Assembly (NCBI RefSeq): GCF_020184175.1
Contig: NC_065531.1
Coordinates: forward strand, 56,875,213-56,939,212
From: Aphis gossypii
Taxonomy: Eukaryota > Arthropoda > Insecta > Hemiptera > Aphididae
Length of the DNA: 64,000 nt
Reading direction: 5' to 3'
This document shows, one piece after another, positions 15,272 through 28,060 of this stretch. The translations under genes were made by a program, and so were the position numbers. A model generated the notes under the pieces. That model had not been told where the DNA came from, ran no database searches, and saw only the letters and a list, made by a program, of their open reading frames with translations. Position 1 is the stretch's first letter; each line of letters starts with the position of its first letter.

Positions 15272-15614
15272 ATATGTACAAAAAAACCCCTTTTGTGAAC
15301 ATACACACAACTAGCACCCTATAAGGCTTAACCATTATGGTTCGACACGTCAAACACTTCGATTAGCCGCTACGGGGTTCTTTTTTGCAGGTTTTGGTCG
15401 GTTTGGAAATATTGTAATATTGTGAAAACACTCACACGCGCGCACGTTCATACATTTATGTCGCGGCGGATACTTCTATATAGACGTACAATGTATATAT
15501 TTATTATTGCTGCGGGACACACAGTGGCAATAAAAACGTGTCGGTTACGCGCGGAGGAGGTGTATAGAATTGTATTTATTATATTTTTTTAACGACTCTT
15601 CTGCTCGTCAAATC

Positions 15615-15837
15615 CAGCTGTTGTGAAACGACCACGGGGGAGAGAGAGACGAGCCGTCACACAACACTAATACACACTCACACAAAGACATCAGCTGATG
15701 CATTTTTATATTTTCGGTACAGCTGACTCGCCGTATGTATGTGTGTAATTTACGATGGTGAAAAACAGCTGTTTGTGTGAAAACAAAGAAACCTGGCCCG
15801 GAAATTAAGTATGGAATTCGCACGAGTGTTGCAGCTG
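15615..15837. promoter_or_regulatory. cluster of five CAGCTG E-boxes, candidate bHLH-bound enhancer
   Basis: CAGCTG occurs at 15615-15620, 15692-15697, 15720-15725, 15766-15771 and 15832-15837. Two copies sit inside perfect 12-base palindromes, CATCAGCTGATG (15689-15700) and AAACAGCTGTTT (15763-15774). By eye I count about 16 copies in the whole window, so five within 223 bases is a clear local excess. CAGCTG is the core bound by many bHLH dimers (Achaete-Scute/Daughterless, MyoD and AP-4 classes). A GAGA tract lies within the cluster. The target gene cannot be named from this window. Confidence 0.4.
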
Positions 15838-16340
15838 GTCGAGACGATTACGAAGCCGACGTCGGTTTATTAACGCGTTTCCGGAATCTTAACCTACATT
15901 ATATAAACAAGGATACACAAACATCATACATATATATACCCTGTAATACTATGTACAGCAGTGTGTTTTAGAGTATTTGTTGTACCTTTTTTTTAGTTTT
16001 AGTTTTGTCACATGTGCAGTGATGTTTGAGTGCATGTTCTTTGTACACGATGTGCATTGATCACGCGACTACCATACCCTGGAACGAGTTGAAAAAGGCG
16101 CCCCGGAAGTATGTTTCGTTACCGGAACAAAAACCTTAACAAAAAATAATAATAATAATAAATCCCTGGCAGGAAGTCACTCGGCTGCGGCACGAAGAAC
16201 ATCGCCGCGCCTATGGTTCGTGGGAAAATATATTACGTATTTTATCAATTTACTAAGGTATACTTAATGTATACAGCTGTTGACTTCTCGTAGTAAATAT
16301 TTGCACTTCAGGTCTCGTCGATGAAATTATATTTTATAAC

Positions 16341-19300
16341 CTTTGCGTATATACGACATATGTGTTTTATACACGGTGTACTTATGCAGTTTTTATCGAG
16401 AACGTTAGTGTTACAATATAGTATATAACATATGTTCACTAAACCGATTTTTGAAGTCATTTGTCGATTTAAAACTGCTGTAAATTGATCGAAATTCACG
16501 AACACTGCTGATCACCGAGATCGCGAAGTAAACACATGACACTTACAAAATTTGTAATTTTATATAGTTTAATGTATATAAATAATTATATTTAGTCGTT
16601 TAATATTATTATAGGTACTTAAACTTAGTTCTACTATCTGTATAAATTCTCTAACACTTCTCATATTCTTACTTGTAAATTATTTTAAAGAACAATGATA
16701 TTCTATAAGACATAGGTTAGGTTATTATTTATAGTAATATTGTTATTAAATTATTGTAGAATAAATATCTTCTAAAATGTAAATGTTGAGGAGTTGCACA
16801 CTATTGTAACGTGACTTGTGATTACGTGAGCTAACAATAAACTATTTATGTAAATTGTATCTTTTGGTTAATTAACAAGTGAATTTAGATTGAAGTTAAG
16901 TTCGTAGTTCGTATACATAATTAATAAATTGAAAACAAATAAATATACTTAAAAACTTTGCTATCTATTCTCTTGACTCGATAAGTACTTATACCTATTC
17001 ATAGAAATACTTTATAGTTATTTTGACAAATTTATATACAGCTATCGCCACTGCAGGAACTTAAGGTGACAAAAACGTTTCGTTTCAGATTAAATGCGAT
17101 CTACTGTTACACTATATTTACAGTAAATATATTATTTTACTGAAACAAAAACACACGATGAGAGATAGTTTCAATAATAAGAATAGTTGAACTGAACGAT
17201 ACACGATCACAGTGTTGTTAAAGAAATATGAACTTTATAACGAGTATATTTTTTGTACCAATAGTTAATGTATCGTATGTATACGATTTTTATACAGCAC
17301 AAATATACTGTTGGAATTGTGGTACAGTATACAAACATGTTTATATATTTCATATATATATAAATATATAATATTTATACGATGTGTATATACATTATAC
17401 ATAATGTGTGTAACTGCCAATTGATGTATACCTACTATACATGTTATATATTCAAGTCGGATTAGAAAAATACAGCTGACGAATGATGACGTTAAATTCA
17501 AAGTTTTTTTCTGTTTTATATATATATTATGTATATTGCTACGTTATATGTCATATTAATCTAAAAAAAATTAAATATAACCTTAAGTCATTTAGGTTTT
17601 TCCATGAAAAGGTCATAAAACGAATTGACCTAAATCGCGTAGTTTGAAAAAGTATACTATGCCCGTTCCGTCGTTGATTTTATACATTTAGCGACAAAGG
17701 ATGTTTTTTTTTATCACCATTGTCCTTGCATGCAGTCTTTTGAATATTGTCGTGCCACGTGCAGATGTATGTCGCCGTCGTCGTCATTAAATTAGTTTCG
17801 AAGTTAAATCGTGTTGTTGACTTGTCATTAAAGAAATAAACGGTGTTATTCGATTTAATCGTATACGATATCGTTTTAGCAAATATTTTGAAGTCCCAAT
17901 GTCATTAATTTTTTGTCTATACATTTTATAATGGTCAAACCTATAGGTATATTCCAGGTATACTACCAGTATTAAACTTGAATAATATCACTGTCTATTA
18001 ATATGTGGAATATATATTACATTATAATAAAATAAATAATTTTTATGAACATTCATATTATATTTTTAAAGGTTTGAATAGCGAATAACTATACTGTATA
18101 ATATATTAGTAAAGCACTGAGATGGAAATTTATGTCGATTTTTAATGTTCTCAAATGATTGGCTATAGATTATTGAGCCAGTTAGATTATTTGGCCATGT
18201 AATGTTTCGTTTAAAATACAGGTTTATGCAATGCAGGTTCAATTGGTTGAATTGGCAAGAAAAATATTTTTCCACATACATTTCGATATTGAATTATATT
18301 ATTTCATCTTATCAATGTATAACTTTTCATATGCGGATATCAAAATGCATAATAAATAAGTACGTATAAAATATCACGTGAACAAAACATGGGCTCTCAG
18401 TAATAATAATAATAATTATACAGAAAAATTGTAGTGACAGGTTATGTTTATAAACTACATATTATTCTATAATGTGAGTGTAGTGAATAATACGAGTATA
18501 TTCGTGAGATATAAAAGTGTAATTTATTCATAATTAAAAGAAACTTGATGAGAACAAATTGTTTATTGAGTAAAACATAAAAAATAAAAAATACTCAAAT
18601 AAATTTTGTTTGTTATTATTTACCACCGTGATTAAATTTGCAAAGTGAAAACACGCGTCTAGGTACGTTAACATTTTTAATTAACATAATAATATGTATA
18701 TTACATTATTACACCATCGGTCTTTTATGTTTTTGGCAAACGCGTCTTGTATTATAGTATATCTATTATGTATATTTAGTTGTAGAAGGGACTACATAAT
18801 AATATTATACATGTTAATTGTTTAATACCTATAATTTTTTGATTTGTTTCGTATGATAATTATAAAAAAAATAAAAAATGTCTAAAAAAAATAATTCAAT
18901 TAAAAATTTCAATATTAAATATTGTGCGTTGTGTAGTTATATAGATTTCAATCTTTATACTGCAGTAATAATGTGTATCAATATATTGTACTTTGAACAG
19001 AAATTAGTGCAGAATATCATAAATTATTATTAGTACCTAAGTATGGGTTGAATCAAAATGAACACGATCAAGATGTATGTCTCACATCATATCGGAACCA
19101 GTTCAATTAGTGTTGTTGTAAGTTGAAACTGTCTTGGAAACCGTAATAAAAACCTGCCTGGTAACACGGATGAATATTTTTATGCTACTTTCGTTGTTAG
19201 TCTATTCGGAAACACATTGTAATAATATATTATAGACATATGTTTATTTTGTACTAATGTTTTTAAGTTAAAAATTGTGATATACACTCGATTTACTGAT

Positions 19301-20130
19301 TATAATATTTTCAAGATCTAGTGCCAAACTGTTAAGTTTCGTACACAAATTGTTTTGGATTTTAAATTTTGTTATGATACCCAATTATACTGTATTTAAA
19401 TTTTAAATTTATTTGATAGTTTTTACTTCTCTTAGTGTCTGACATGGGTCCTTATGTTCGGCATTGCTTTCCTCATTAGGGGTCCATGTGTTAGTCAAAT
19501 GTGGCTTTTATTAAGTATATTCAAAACAGTTTTCTGTTGTCTACGATTTATTTAAAAAAGAATAATAGCCAAATAGTGTGACGTTTCATAAAAGAACTAT
19601 ATAAAAATATCAGAAACTTCAATTTTAACTTTAAACTTTAATTTTTTCTATTACCTAAGTACTTTTCTATTTATAATTATTGTCTTTATCTCTCCTTACA
19701 TTATATTATAATATAAGCATGTCCATAATTTACATTTGGTTCGGCGTACCGTAGTTTAGTCGTTTAGGACATAGTTCGAGCATTTTCTAACGTTTTTTTG
19801 AACGTTCGGATGAGTTTATGGATAATATCCTGTATTGTGTATTGAGTTTTATTGTAAGTCCGTATGGAGCGCATAATTTCAGATACGAAATTAAGAATCA
19901 ATGACAGTTTGAGAATTTAAAACGATACGTAACGTTTTATGGACTTGGACATAAAAATATTATACGCCCATTTTATTATATATTTTAAAGGCCTAGGACA
20001 CAGTGGTAATAATAAGGCACGCAGACGTTTGTACTTTATTCTGTACAGGCTATAACTACAGTACACAATGGTGGTACGATATACTTTTATTGTTATACTA
20101 TTGTTGTATAATACACTGCCACGACGTTGT
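16341..20130. other. AT-rich stretch with no supported gene
   Basis: Mostly AT-rich, with AT-alternating tracts around 17340-17400 and an AAT microsatellite at about 18402-18417. A non-AT hairpin lies at 19436-19496. A single CAGCTG is at 17473. Short frames at 17265-17501 and 18066-18281 on the minus strand are rich in Ile, Tyr and Asn and are not accepted as genes. Confidence 0.6.
19436..19496 (+). other. stem-loop of pre-miRNA-like size
   Basis: ACATGGGTCCTTATG (19442-19456) pairs with CATTAGGGGTCCATGT (19474-19489). There are 13 consecutive pairs counting G-U, a one-base bulge and two more pairs, around a 17-base loop. A few further pairs are possible outside (19436-19441 with 19490-19496). 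The size suits a small hairpin precursor, but I recognise no known miRNA sequence. It could equally be the remains of an inverted-repeat element. The plus strand is shown by convention only. Confidence 0.3.
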
Positions 20131-20360
20131 GTTGTTATGACTCAAAGAAGGAATCGTTATGAGTTATAATATTCGAAGACGACTTTTCGGGAGACTCGAA
20201 ACCGGTTACGGTCGATCGGTGAGCGTTGTGCGCGGTAGCCGAGGATTAAGGATCGGGATCCAAACGATAATCTGTAGCCGCTGCAGGAAGAACACACGTA
20301 CATAATAATATATAAATATATCATAAATTATCGATCGCACCGACGGGATATTATAAAATG

Positions 20361-20376
20361 TATATATATATATATA
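20361..20376 (+). repeat. (TA)8 microsatellite
   Basis: Eight TA units next to the CpG-dense block. Confidence 0.85.
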
Positions 20377-20474
20377 CATAATATTATATTTTAAGGGTTT
20401 ACTCGCCGCGTGCGTCGGCGGTGGCAGGCGGGCGGGATATGTAATATATTACACGGTAGAGATGGTTAGGACCA

Positions 20475-20489
20475 CGGCGGCGGCGGCGG
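20475..20489 (+). repeat. (CGG)5 repeat followed by a GA tract
   Basis: Five CGG units run into GAGAGAGA. Trinucleotide repeats of this kind are common in 5' untranslated or promoter DNA, which is the reason to note it. Confidence 0.85.
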
Positions 20490-20598
20490 AGAGAGAGAAG
20501 CAGAAATAAAAGGTCCACGCCCGTTCTACGCGTAATGGAAAATAAGATTTATGCCGTCAGAGTCGTACACGAGCGGGCAGCTCATATCTGTCTTTCAC

Positions 20599-20622
20599 GT
20601 GTGTGTGTGTGTGTGTGTGTGT
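20599..20622 (+). repeat. (GT)12 microsatellite
   Basis: Twelve perfect GT units, the longest dinucleotide GT run seen in the window. It gives the Cys-Val string in the frame that crosses it. Confidence 0.9.
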
Positions 20623-20749
20623 ATTGTATACGCACATGGAGGAGACTCTGTTAATAAATTAGGTACCGGCCGGTTCCTTTTTTTTTTCTCTCTCTGTGTT
20701 AAGGCGTACATTACAAATTACACGGTCGTCGAGAGTTCTCTTACTGCGT

Positions 20750-20761
20750 CGGCGGCGGCGG
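20750..20761 (+). repeat. (CGG)4 repeat
   Basis: Four CGG units, the middle one of three CGG tracts in this island. Confidence 0.8.
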
Positions 20762-20912
20762 CAGTGGCGAAGACGGTACTTCTACTACAACGGTGCACGG
20801 TGAAGTGGAGGAATAAGAGTAGTAAAACGTACTAGACGCGTGACGGTCGATCCTCCGTCGTGCCATGTCGTCGTCTATAATAATATTATATAGGTAGGTA
20901 AAAACCTGCAGT

Positions 20913-20932
20913 GGCGGCGGCGGCGGCGGCGG
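20913..20932 (+). repeat. (GGC)6 repeat
   Basis: Six GGC units, the longest CGG-type tract in the window. It reads as poly-Pro on the minus strand and poly-Gly/Ala/Arg on the plus strand. Confidence 0.85.
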
Positions 20933-21300
20933 GTGATGATTAAATAATGGACTACAAGTCATATTATTATAAATAAACCCTCTCACTGACTCCGGTAACA
21001 CGGTAGCGGTCGATCATTATAATGCACTTGTGATGTGCGTGTGTGTGTCCGTATATCGTGTGTGTAGGGTGCCTGTATACGCATATTATTTTTAATTTAT
21101 TCCAGATATTCTCCGCAGCATCCGTGTACGCACGATGCATTACAATGTTTTTTTTGGTACAAGCTTATAGCAACCGAAACAGCAGATATAGGTACCAACA
21201 CTATCCACGCACTGTATTATAATGTAGGTACGACTAGAACCTACGGTAAACTCTTTCGCAGTGATCGACGGTTTATTTTATTTTAACGAACACGATACTG

Positions 21301-23935
21301 TTAATTACAGCTGTAAGCTGTAATATATTATTTACATGAAATACTTTTAAGTATTTGATTTTACTACAATGGTTAAAATCGGTATTTTCACAAATCAGCT
21401 CGATACGTTTTATTTAAGACTATTAACTTTCGAATGTCTTGAATGTTAAAAGACTCCGCGTAAATGAAGAATAACAAATTACCATGTTCTATGTTTTAAA
21501 CGAAACGAAATTGGTATTTTTAAGTTTTAATATGTTTTCAAGCAATAGTCTCTCCGTCTTTTTTTGATAAAATAGAGTTCCATTCAGAATCGTACTTTTG
21601 TTTTAATATTGACGCAGCTATTTATGATTTAAATAATATTTAAAAACAGTACTTACAAGGTATTTCCTAAAAAAAAAAATGATCGATATAGTCAAGTTGT
21701 AAAAAAATGGGTATAAGAGTAGTCTAAAAATATAGCATTACCTGTAAGACGTAATAACGCCCACCGCAATATAGCTTCAATGAAGACGGAAAACATTTTC
21801 ATAAGCATCAGGGATAAAGGTTCAATAACCTTATACTAAATAGAGTACTCTATTTGATAAATGCCACGAATGAAAGATACGTGAAAATGATTCAAGTCGA
21901 AAAAAATATATACGTTGTAAGGGAATAAGAATTGTGCTTACATCGAATTGTGCACTCAACTTAATAATAACTGGTGTGTACTAACAAATAAACCTTAAAA
22001 ATATATTCTGCTTTAAATCACAATACTGATAATATATTAAAATCTGAAAATTTGTATCTCTAAACCACGTACAGAGGAATGTATTATAACTCAAAATATT
22101 AATAAAACCCAAACCGGAGATAAATTCTACGAACAAATTAATAGATGACTTCTCAGAAAAAAATGTTTGTATGTTTAGTATGCAAGTATAAGAATACGCG
22201 TATCATTCACACTTACTGTATAGTATACGTTGTGTATACACCGCGAGAGCTGCAACAGACAGATAGACGTTAAATAATTTGTCTTTCTTTTTACTCTCAA
22301 CTAACGAATGTTGATTTATTTTTCTAAGGTCGTGGTGTGTTATGATCAGTTGGGACGGGTGAACGAAAAAGCTTACATGCTCTTTTCGAACAGTTCGCTA
22401 TTAATGATAAAATATCCACAAAAAATTACCAAATGCAAAAATAAATTCTACACAAAACAATGATTTATTTAACAAAAAAATTAAATGTTTAAACCAGATA
22501 ATCTGTTTGTAAAGCTAAAATAATATTTTATCAGAATCACTGTGTACCGGATAATTAAATTTTTTTATGTGAATTTTATTACTTTAAACTTAATCAATGT
22601 GAGAGCTAATTTTAATCAAACACATTATAAGATATAGCATAACACGAGTATATAATTATGTAATTTCATGCTAGTATGGAGTATAAATTACTCGACGCAC
22701 AAGTGCAATCAGATATTGATATAGTTTATATCAATTATATCTAACGTGGTTCAATAAGTTTTCACATAAGTATAATTATCATACAAAGTAGTTCAGTGCG
22801 GTTTGGAGTACTAAGTTCATTATAAATAATACTATCTCTTTTGCACTTATATTAATATCAATTTCCACCAAGATTTTGGTACGAGTACTTAGGATACTAC
22901 TTGATTTTTATTGACTATTGTCAATTCTTGGTGTGCATGTGTTTCAAACCGTACTTTCAACAATAAAATACAAAATAAATAGAAAAAATTTAAAAAATAT
23001 ATGAGGTACAATTCCATTGGTTTGACGTGTGGTCAATAATTATACAATATGAAAAAACAAGTTTTCTGCAGAAAATGTACTTTTATCGTATTAAACAGTA
23101 CTACTCGTGAAACAATGCATAATTCCGAAATCGTGAAACAAAATTATACACTCGTGGAAACATAACAGTATATATATATTTATATGTTTCATTCTAATAA
23201 CACGTGATCACGAAAAAGACAAAATATAAGGTACTGTTTTGTTTTTAATATTTATGAAACGATAAATTTAAAAGTTTTAAAAATGCTTAAAAGAACACAT
23301 TTATTTGATTTAAGTATTTTATTTTTAAGTTTTTAACAATTAATTGTTAAACATAAATTATAATTAAACATAGTTTATACTTTAGTACGATAATTAATAC
23401 ATGTTGACAATAAAACTGTTCGATGTTGGCTTTTGTATATTAGCAGAAATTATTAGCTTTTCCTTCCTTTGTAAATGCATAACAGAGTGACAGTAGATTG
23501 TACATGGATCCGTTTTGAACATTTATTTCTAGCATAGCGTGACAAATTTATGCAAACAATGTATGTAATTTATCTTAAAAATATCATTTAAGTTTAAAAA
23601 AATGTCAACATTTTTATTTTAGTTTCTTTAATATTTTATAAAATGGATTTTGTACTTGAAAAACAATGTTTACCGATGCCCTACTTATAGATATCTAGTC
23701 ATAGTGTGGCGTGACCAGATAAAAAGATAAATTATTATTATATTGTTATAAGCTATAATATCGCATAATATTCACTTGCAATATAAGTTGTTAAAATTTC
23801 AAAGTACATTTTTTTTTAAAAAAGTTATATTATGAAGACTAGAGGGCGTGTTCAATAACTGAATAAAAAAATCAATACAATATTCAATATGCTAACCCTA
23901 TAAATATAAAACTCAATAATTTGGCTAGTAAAATG
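21301..23935. other. AT-rich stretch with no supported gene
   Basis: No gene is recognised. It holds a short inverted repeat at 21305-21325 (ATTACAGCT, 3-base spacer, AGCTGTAAT) that includes a CAGCTG, and a perfect 20-base AT palindrome at 23332-23351. Both are near what chance gives in AT-rich DNA. Nothing else stands out. Confidence 0.6.
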
Positions 23936-24480
23936 CCCGAAGTCATTCAAAAATGGAATACAACTATAAATTCGCCCTCGTCACTACGGATTTATGCGCA
24001 AGTGCACATCGTTCAACTTTAGCGGGTGTTTCTATATCGTTTATTTATAAGGGTGACACCCGTTACCGACAACGCGTGACGTGGTAGAATTACGATAAGA
24101 CTTTATCATAGATATAGATATAATATAATATAATATATTTTTATATATAATACACAATATAATGTATACGCGAATTGTATAGTACTGAAAAAACAGTTTT
24201 TATAAAGGAGACAAAAACGAAAGAATAATAATAATAATAAAAAAATATACACACACACACATAAACACTATTTCCGATGATTTATATACTATGACGAGCA
24301 TCTCGCCCAACATACGTATATAGATACAAATAACATAATAGTGTGTTGGAACAGCAAAATACGGTGAAAAGGCAAAATTACTCCGCTATGGTCCTGAGAG
24401 AAAACCACTCAATTCCGCTGCCACCAAGCTAGGTCGATTTTCACGACTACATATATAGTCAGTATCGTTCGTTTGTTGTC
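23936..24480. other. small GC-richer block, no gene recognised
   Basis: A short block with CpG words (GCCCTCGTCACTACGG, CGACAACGCGTGACG). CGGGTGT near 24023 is mirrored by ACACCCG near 24056, and a tight GGGTG-A-CACCC repeat lies at about 24051-24061. Microsatellites follow at 24224-24240 (AAT) and 24250-24261 (CA). It may be a small regulatory island; there is no protein evidence. Confidence 0.3.
24224..24261 (+). repeat. AAT then CA microsatellites
   Basis: About six AAT units are followed, after a short A-rich gap, by six CA units. This is a compound simple repeat. Confidence 0.8.
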
Positions 24481-27400
24481 TGTTATATATATACTCATTA
24501 CTCATGTATTTCGCGTGTACTATTGTAGTGTCATCCAAATTGCTGTTGTCTGAGTATTATTCATATGCATAGAGTGCATTTGTAAAAAAGAAATATTTAA
24601 AAATGCGACTTCAGTGTAAATTTTATCAAATTCTCCATTTACATGACATAATATTATATGAAATACATTTGCATAGTATACTTAGTATACTTTGTAGTTG
24701 TTGTTTTAAAGAACTATTAGAGGAAATTTAACCGATCGATGGCGTTAGGTTTCTAAAATAAAGATCTTATCATATATTGATGGTATTTATTTTACGAGAG
24801 TAAATTTACATTCTAGTCTATAATACTCAGAAAGTCTGAAATGTATCATGCTGTTGAGTTGAATATATTATGCTACAGTAATAAAATTATAGCCATAATA
24901 TGATATCATATAAGTAATATTAATTTTTATGACTGAATTCTACATAATAAAAAAATCAAATTCTAGTTAATCGATTTGAGTATCTTTACTGTTTTATAGG
25001 TATTTTTAAGTTAGTTCAGGACTGTTATGAATATATGTGCGGTATGCATAAGTAGTTATATAATATTTATATTAATATTCAAATATACTCGTAATTCAAG
25101 AACTTCAGTTTTAAAATATATTTTCAATATTTTTGTTCAAAAAATATTTTAGATATCTGAGAGATTGTAACGTGACTATTGAGTGTAGGTATTATTATTA
25201 TTATATTATTATCAAACAATAATCCATTAAAATGTAAAAATAAACTTTAAACGTATTTATAAAATGGTAGTGTTAAGATTACATTTTACGAGTTGACAAA
25301 ATGTAATCAAAATCATTTTACATTATTTGTTTTAAAACAAACATAAAGATATTTCCGAGTAATGAAATACCCATATTATAGTGGCGTAAAAGTGTAAAAA
25401 CAAAGACTACAGTGAACGTGACGTGGTTGAGTGCACCTTTTTATTCTATAATTTGATAGCTAACATGGTTGGACATGTAGTACCTACATTGAGACATTTC
25501 AAACAAAAACGGCACCCGTAAAAATATGCTACATTTTAATAAATTATTAATGGTCTGCTGATATGAAAGAATGATATTTGATTTAGAGTTTAAAAACTCA
25601 TAATGTAAATTAATATAATAATTATATGATGTCTATGTATTATAAACTATTCAGAGTTTATCTTTGAACTCTTAGGAGTTTGTTTCGAATGTGCAATAAT
25701 AACATAATAATCAATAGGCATTAAAATATTAGTTTAAAAAAAAACTAAACTAATAAATAAAAATAGTAAAATACGTTAATGTTATTTTACTAAGGTTTTC
25801 GAAAAAACAAAAAAACTATTATTTTGTGTTCTCGAATGTTTCACTAGGTTACGTATAGGGAACTAATATTATACACTTTCGCTTTTATGTACGGTGTGTC
25901 ACGAGATCAATATCGTTTTATGTAGAGAGTTCCTAACTTGCGTCAAAACAACTAAACACCACTATGTTGCTGAACTCTACAAACGGTCTGGTATTTATAT
26001 TAACAGTGAAGTTATCTTTTGATCGTCTGCGTTTGTTATCGAATATTTCAAAATTATAGGATTAAATAAGTTATTTATTTTCAAGAAGCCACGCTGAACG
26101 CACACATTGTAAGCTCATCGTCCCGATGTGTTTCTCGGTATTCAAATATTTATTTAGAGTATATTATTTTACCTTAGCCCGTCTCTTTTACCCTACGCAG
26201 CGTTAAAATTATCGTCCAAAAACCGTTTATATATTTATATGGCTACATATTATATTATAGTATTATACTCCACAGTGCTCCACGTTACTTGGGGCAAATT
26301 TATTCCATGGATATATATTTATATGTTCATATCAATACATCATACATAATGTTTCGAGTTTTATCGTCTAAGTTGGCTCGTGAGGTTTACTCAATACTCC
26401 GCCAAATTGGTATTGGTGAAGACTATACGTGATTGAGATTATCGCAGAATATTTCCATTGGACTCATTTCCATTTTAATTATTATTAATTAATATATCAT
26501 TACTAGATAGTTATAACGTCTCTAGTACATAAATATTAAATAGGTACAATCTTCTCTGTCTTAATTTTTTTTTTTTAACCACCGATCCCATACCATAAAA
26601 ATTATCATGGTAATATTATCCTATAGCTTGCACAAGCTAGAATATATAAGATCTACCAACTCCTCGGAGTTACACATACGAATAGACAAAATAATAGTTT
26701 GGATTATTTAATTTTATCGGTTTAAAATTTTAAAAATAACTAAATAATCATGTCCAATTATATTATATTTTTATTTAAAAATAGTCTGTTAAAGTGAATC
26801 GTAACTTATTTATAAAATAAATAATAATATAAATTAACTTAATTTGGTGTGTATGAAAATTTCTTAAAATGGATAAAATCCTATTGTTTGAGTTCTTGTA
26901 CACAAATGGTAAAAGTTTCATAGTGTGTTTTTTAATTAGTGTTGGTGCACTGCAGGGTTTTCACTTAGGCAGTTAGGATCTTGCTTTTATTTATATTATT
27001 TATTAATGATATACATTATAGTTTTAGACAGCTTGGTTGACATTATTTTATTTGCCGTAGAAACTAAAATATTTTCAATTATTAAATTTCACTTTAATTC
27101 CATAGTGCAATTTGAATAAATGTATTAAGTAGAAACAGTAATTCATTAGTTTAATATTAATATTCATATAACTATATTACATTCATCTACTATAGTGTTT
27201 AATTGAAACTTGTATTTATTTATAATTACTATATTACTCTGTATACCTACTCACTAAAGGAATTTTAGTGTTTTACCCGTTTGTTACAAATTAATAAATT
27301 AATAAAATATGAAACGATTTTAAAGGAATACTAATATACATTTTTTATAGGTATAATCCGTATATTATGCGTTTATTTTCAACCGATTTTTCCCGGACTC

Positions 27401-28060
27401 TAGAGACCACGAATCGCACACAACTGGCGGTTCAAATACGCACTCGTCCCTTTTCGTTGGATAGGGTCGTGTAATTAATTTTACTTTTTACTGTTTACAG
27501 AGAAAGTGCCGAAATCATCCCCAACTACTGAAAGATCAGGGTAACTGTTTTTGGAGGGACAAACTTATATATATAGTGCAATTTATTGAGGGTAAAAACT
27601 CAAACTGTTTTCGTAATAATAATAAGAATTCGAATTTCGATCACAGTGTATAATATGCAATTACTATATATATAGTATGCGATATTATATATAAATATAG
27701 TATTATACATGCGTATATCAATTCAGCCCTCTCACAAGTAAAAGATTATTTTAGCAAACCATGCATGAAGATACGCCTTACTCAAGTAGTCCATTATTAT
27801 AATTTATAACTGGTACTTTAATAAAATAAATTGACATATAAGCGTACATGTATAGAAAATCGTATACTTAATAGTTAATATATACTAACTCAATTTCTCG
27901 TAGCCCCAAAATATATGCATACAATTTATTATTATTGAGTAGTTTTCCAAGTCTATAAATGCGTTACAGTTCCACGAAATCGTGAAGGAGAATTGGTGAA
28001 AACTGAGTTTTCGATAATTCGAGTTACTGACATATTCATTAACAAGTTTCTAAATATATA
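24481..28060. other. AT-rich stretch with a few CpG-containing patches, no supported gene
   Basis: Mostly AT-rich. Small patches with CpG occur around 25840-26420 and 27370-27560. A 7-base inverted repeat, TAGCTTG-CA-CAAGCTA, lies at 26624-26639. A B-box-like GGTTCAAAT near 27430 has no matching A-box or cloverleaf, so no tRNA is called. No exon is recognised. Confidence 0.55.

Larger units (their letters stand above)
14700..16340. other. GC/CpG-richer block with clustered motifs, candidate regulatory region
   Basis: A block of about 1.6 kb that is visibly richer in GC than its flanks. It contains G-runs (14740-14754 and 15200-15239), a TAA microsatellite (15245-15271), a GAGAGAGA stretch near 15641-15649, and a cluster of CAGCTG E-boxes (15615-15837, with one more at 16274). 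Open frames of 60-80 codons occur on both strands, but none shows a family signature or steady codon use. The combination suggests an enhancer or a non-coding promoter region; this is inference from motif density, and a lineage-specific exon is not excluded. Confidence 0.35.
20130..21300. promoter_or_regulatory. CpG-dense island with CGG and GT repeats, candidate promoter or non-coding first exon
   Basis: This is the most CpG-rich DNA in the window; the stretches 20180-20290 and 20400-20560 have many CpG pairs. It holds CGG repeats at 20475-20489, 20750-20761 and 20913-20932, a GA tract near 20489-20499, a TA repeat at 20361-20376 and a GT repeat at 20599-20622. AAATAAAAGG at about 20504-20513 could act as a weak TATA-like element. 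A plus-strand frame (20551-20835) crosses the GT repeat, and a minus-strand frame (20741-21001) reads the CGG tract as poly-Pro. Both are judged accidental. A promoter or untranslated exon is plausible but unproven. Confidence 0.35.

Noticed and set aside
20013..20032. TAAGGCACGC, the first ten bases of the conserved miR-124
   Set aside because: The match stops after ten bases and no pairing arm with the complementary sequence lies within 80 bases, so it is taken as chance.
20551..20835. 94-codon plus-strand frame in the CpG-dense island
   Set aside because: It runs through the GT microsatellite and the CGG tract, giving Cys-Val and poly-Ala strings; there is no domain and no supported splice site.
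20741..21001. 86-codon minus-strand frame with a poly-Pro run
   Set aside because: The poly-Pro is the CGG repeat read backwards; it overlaps the opposite-strand frame and has no family signature.
23332..23351. Perfect 20-base palindrome TTTAACAATT/AATTGTTAAA
   Set aside because: It is wholly AT apart from one C and one G, and such palindromes are frequent by chance in DNA of this composition.
27425..27445. GGTTCAAAT resembling a tRNA B-box
   Set aside because: No A-box, no acceptor stem and no cloverleaf can be drawn around it.
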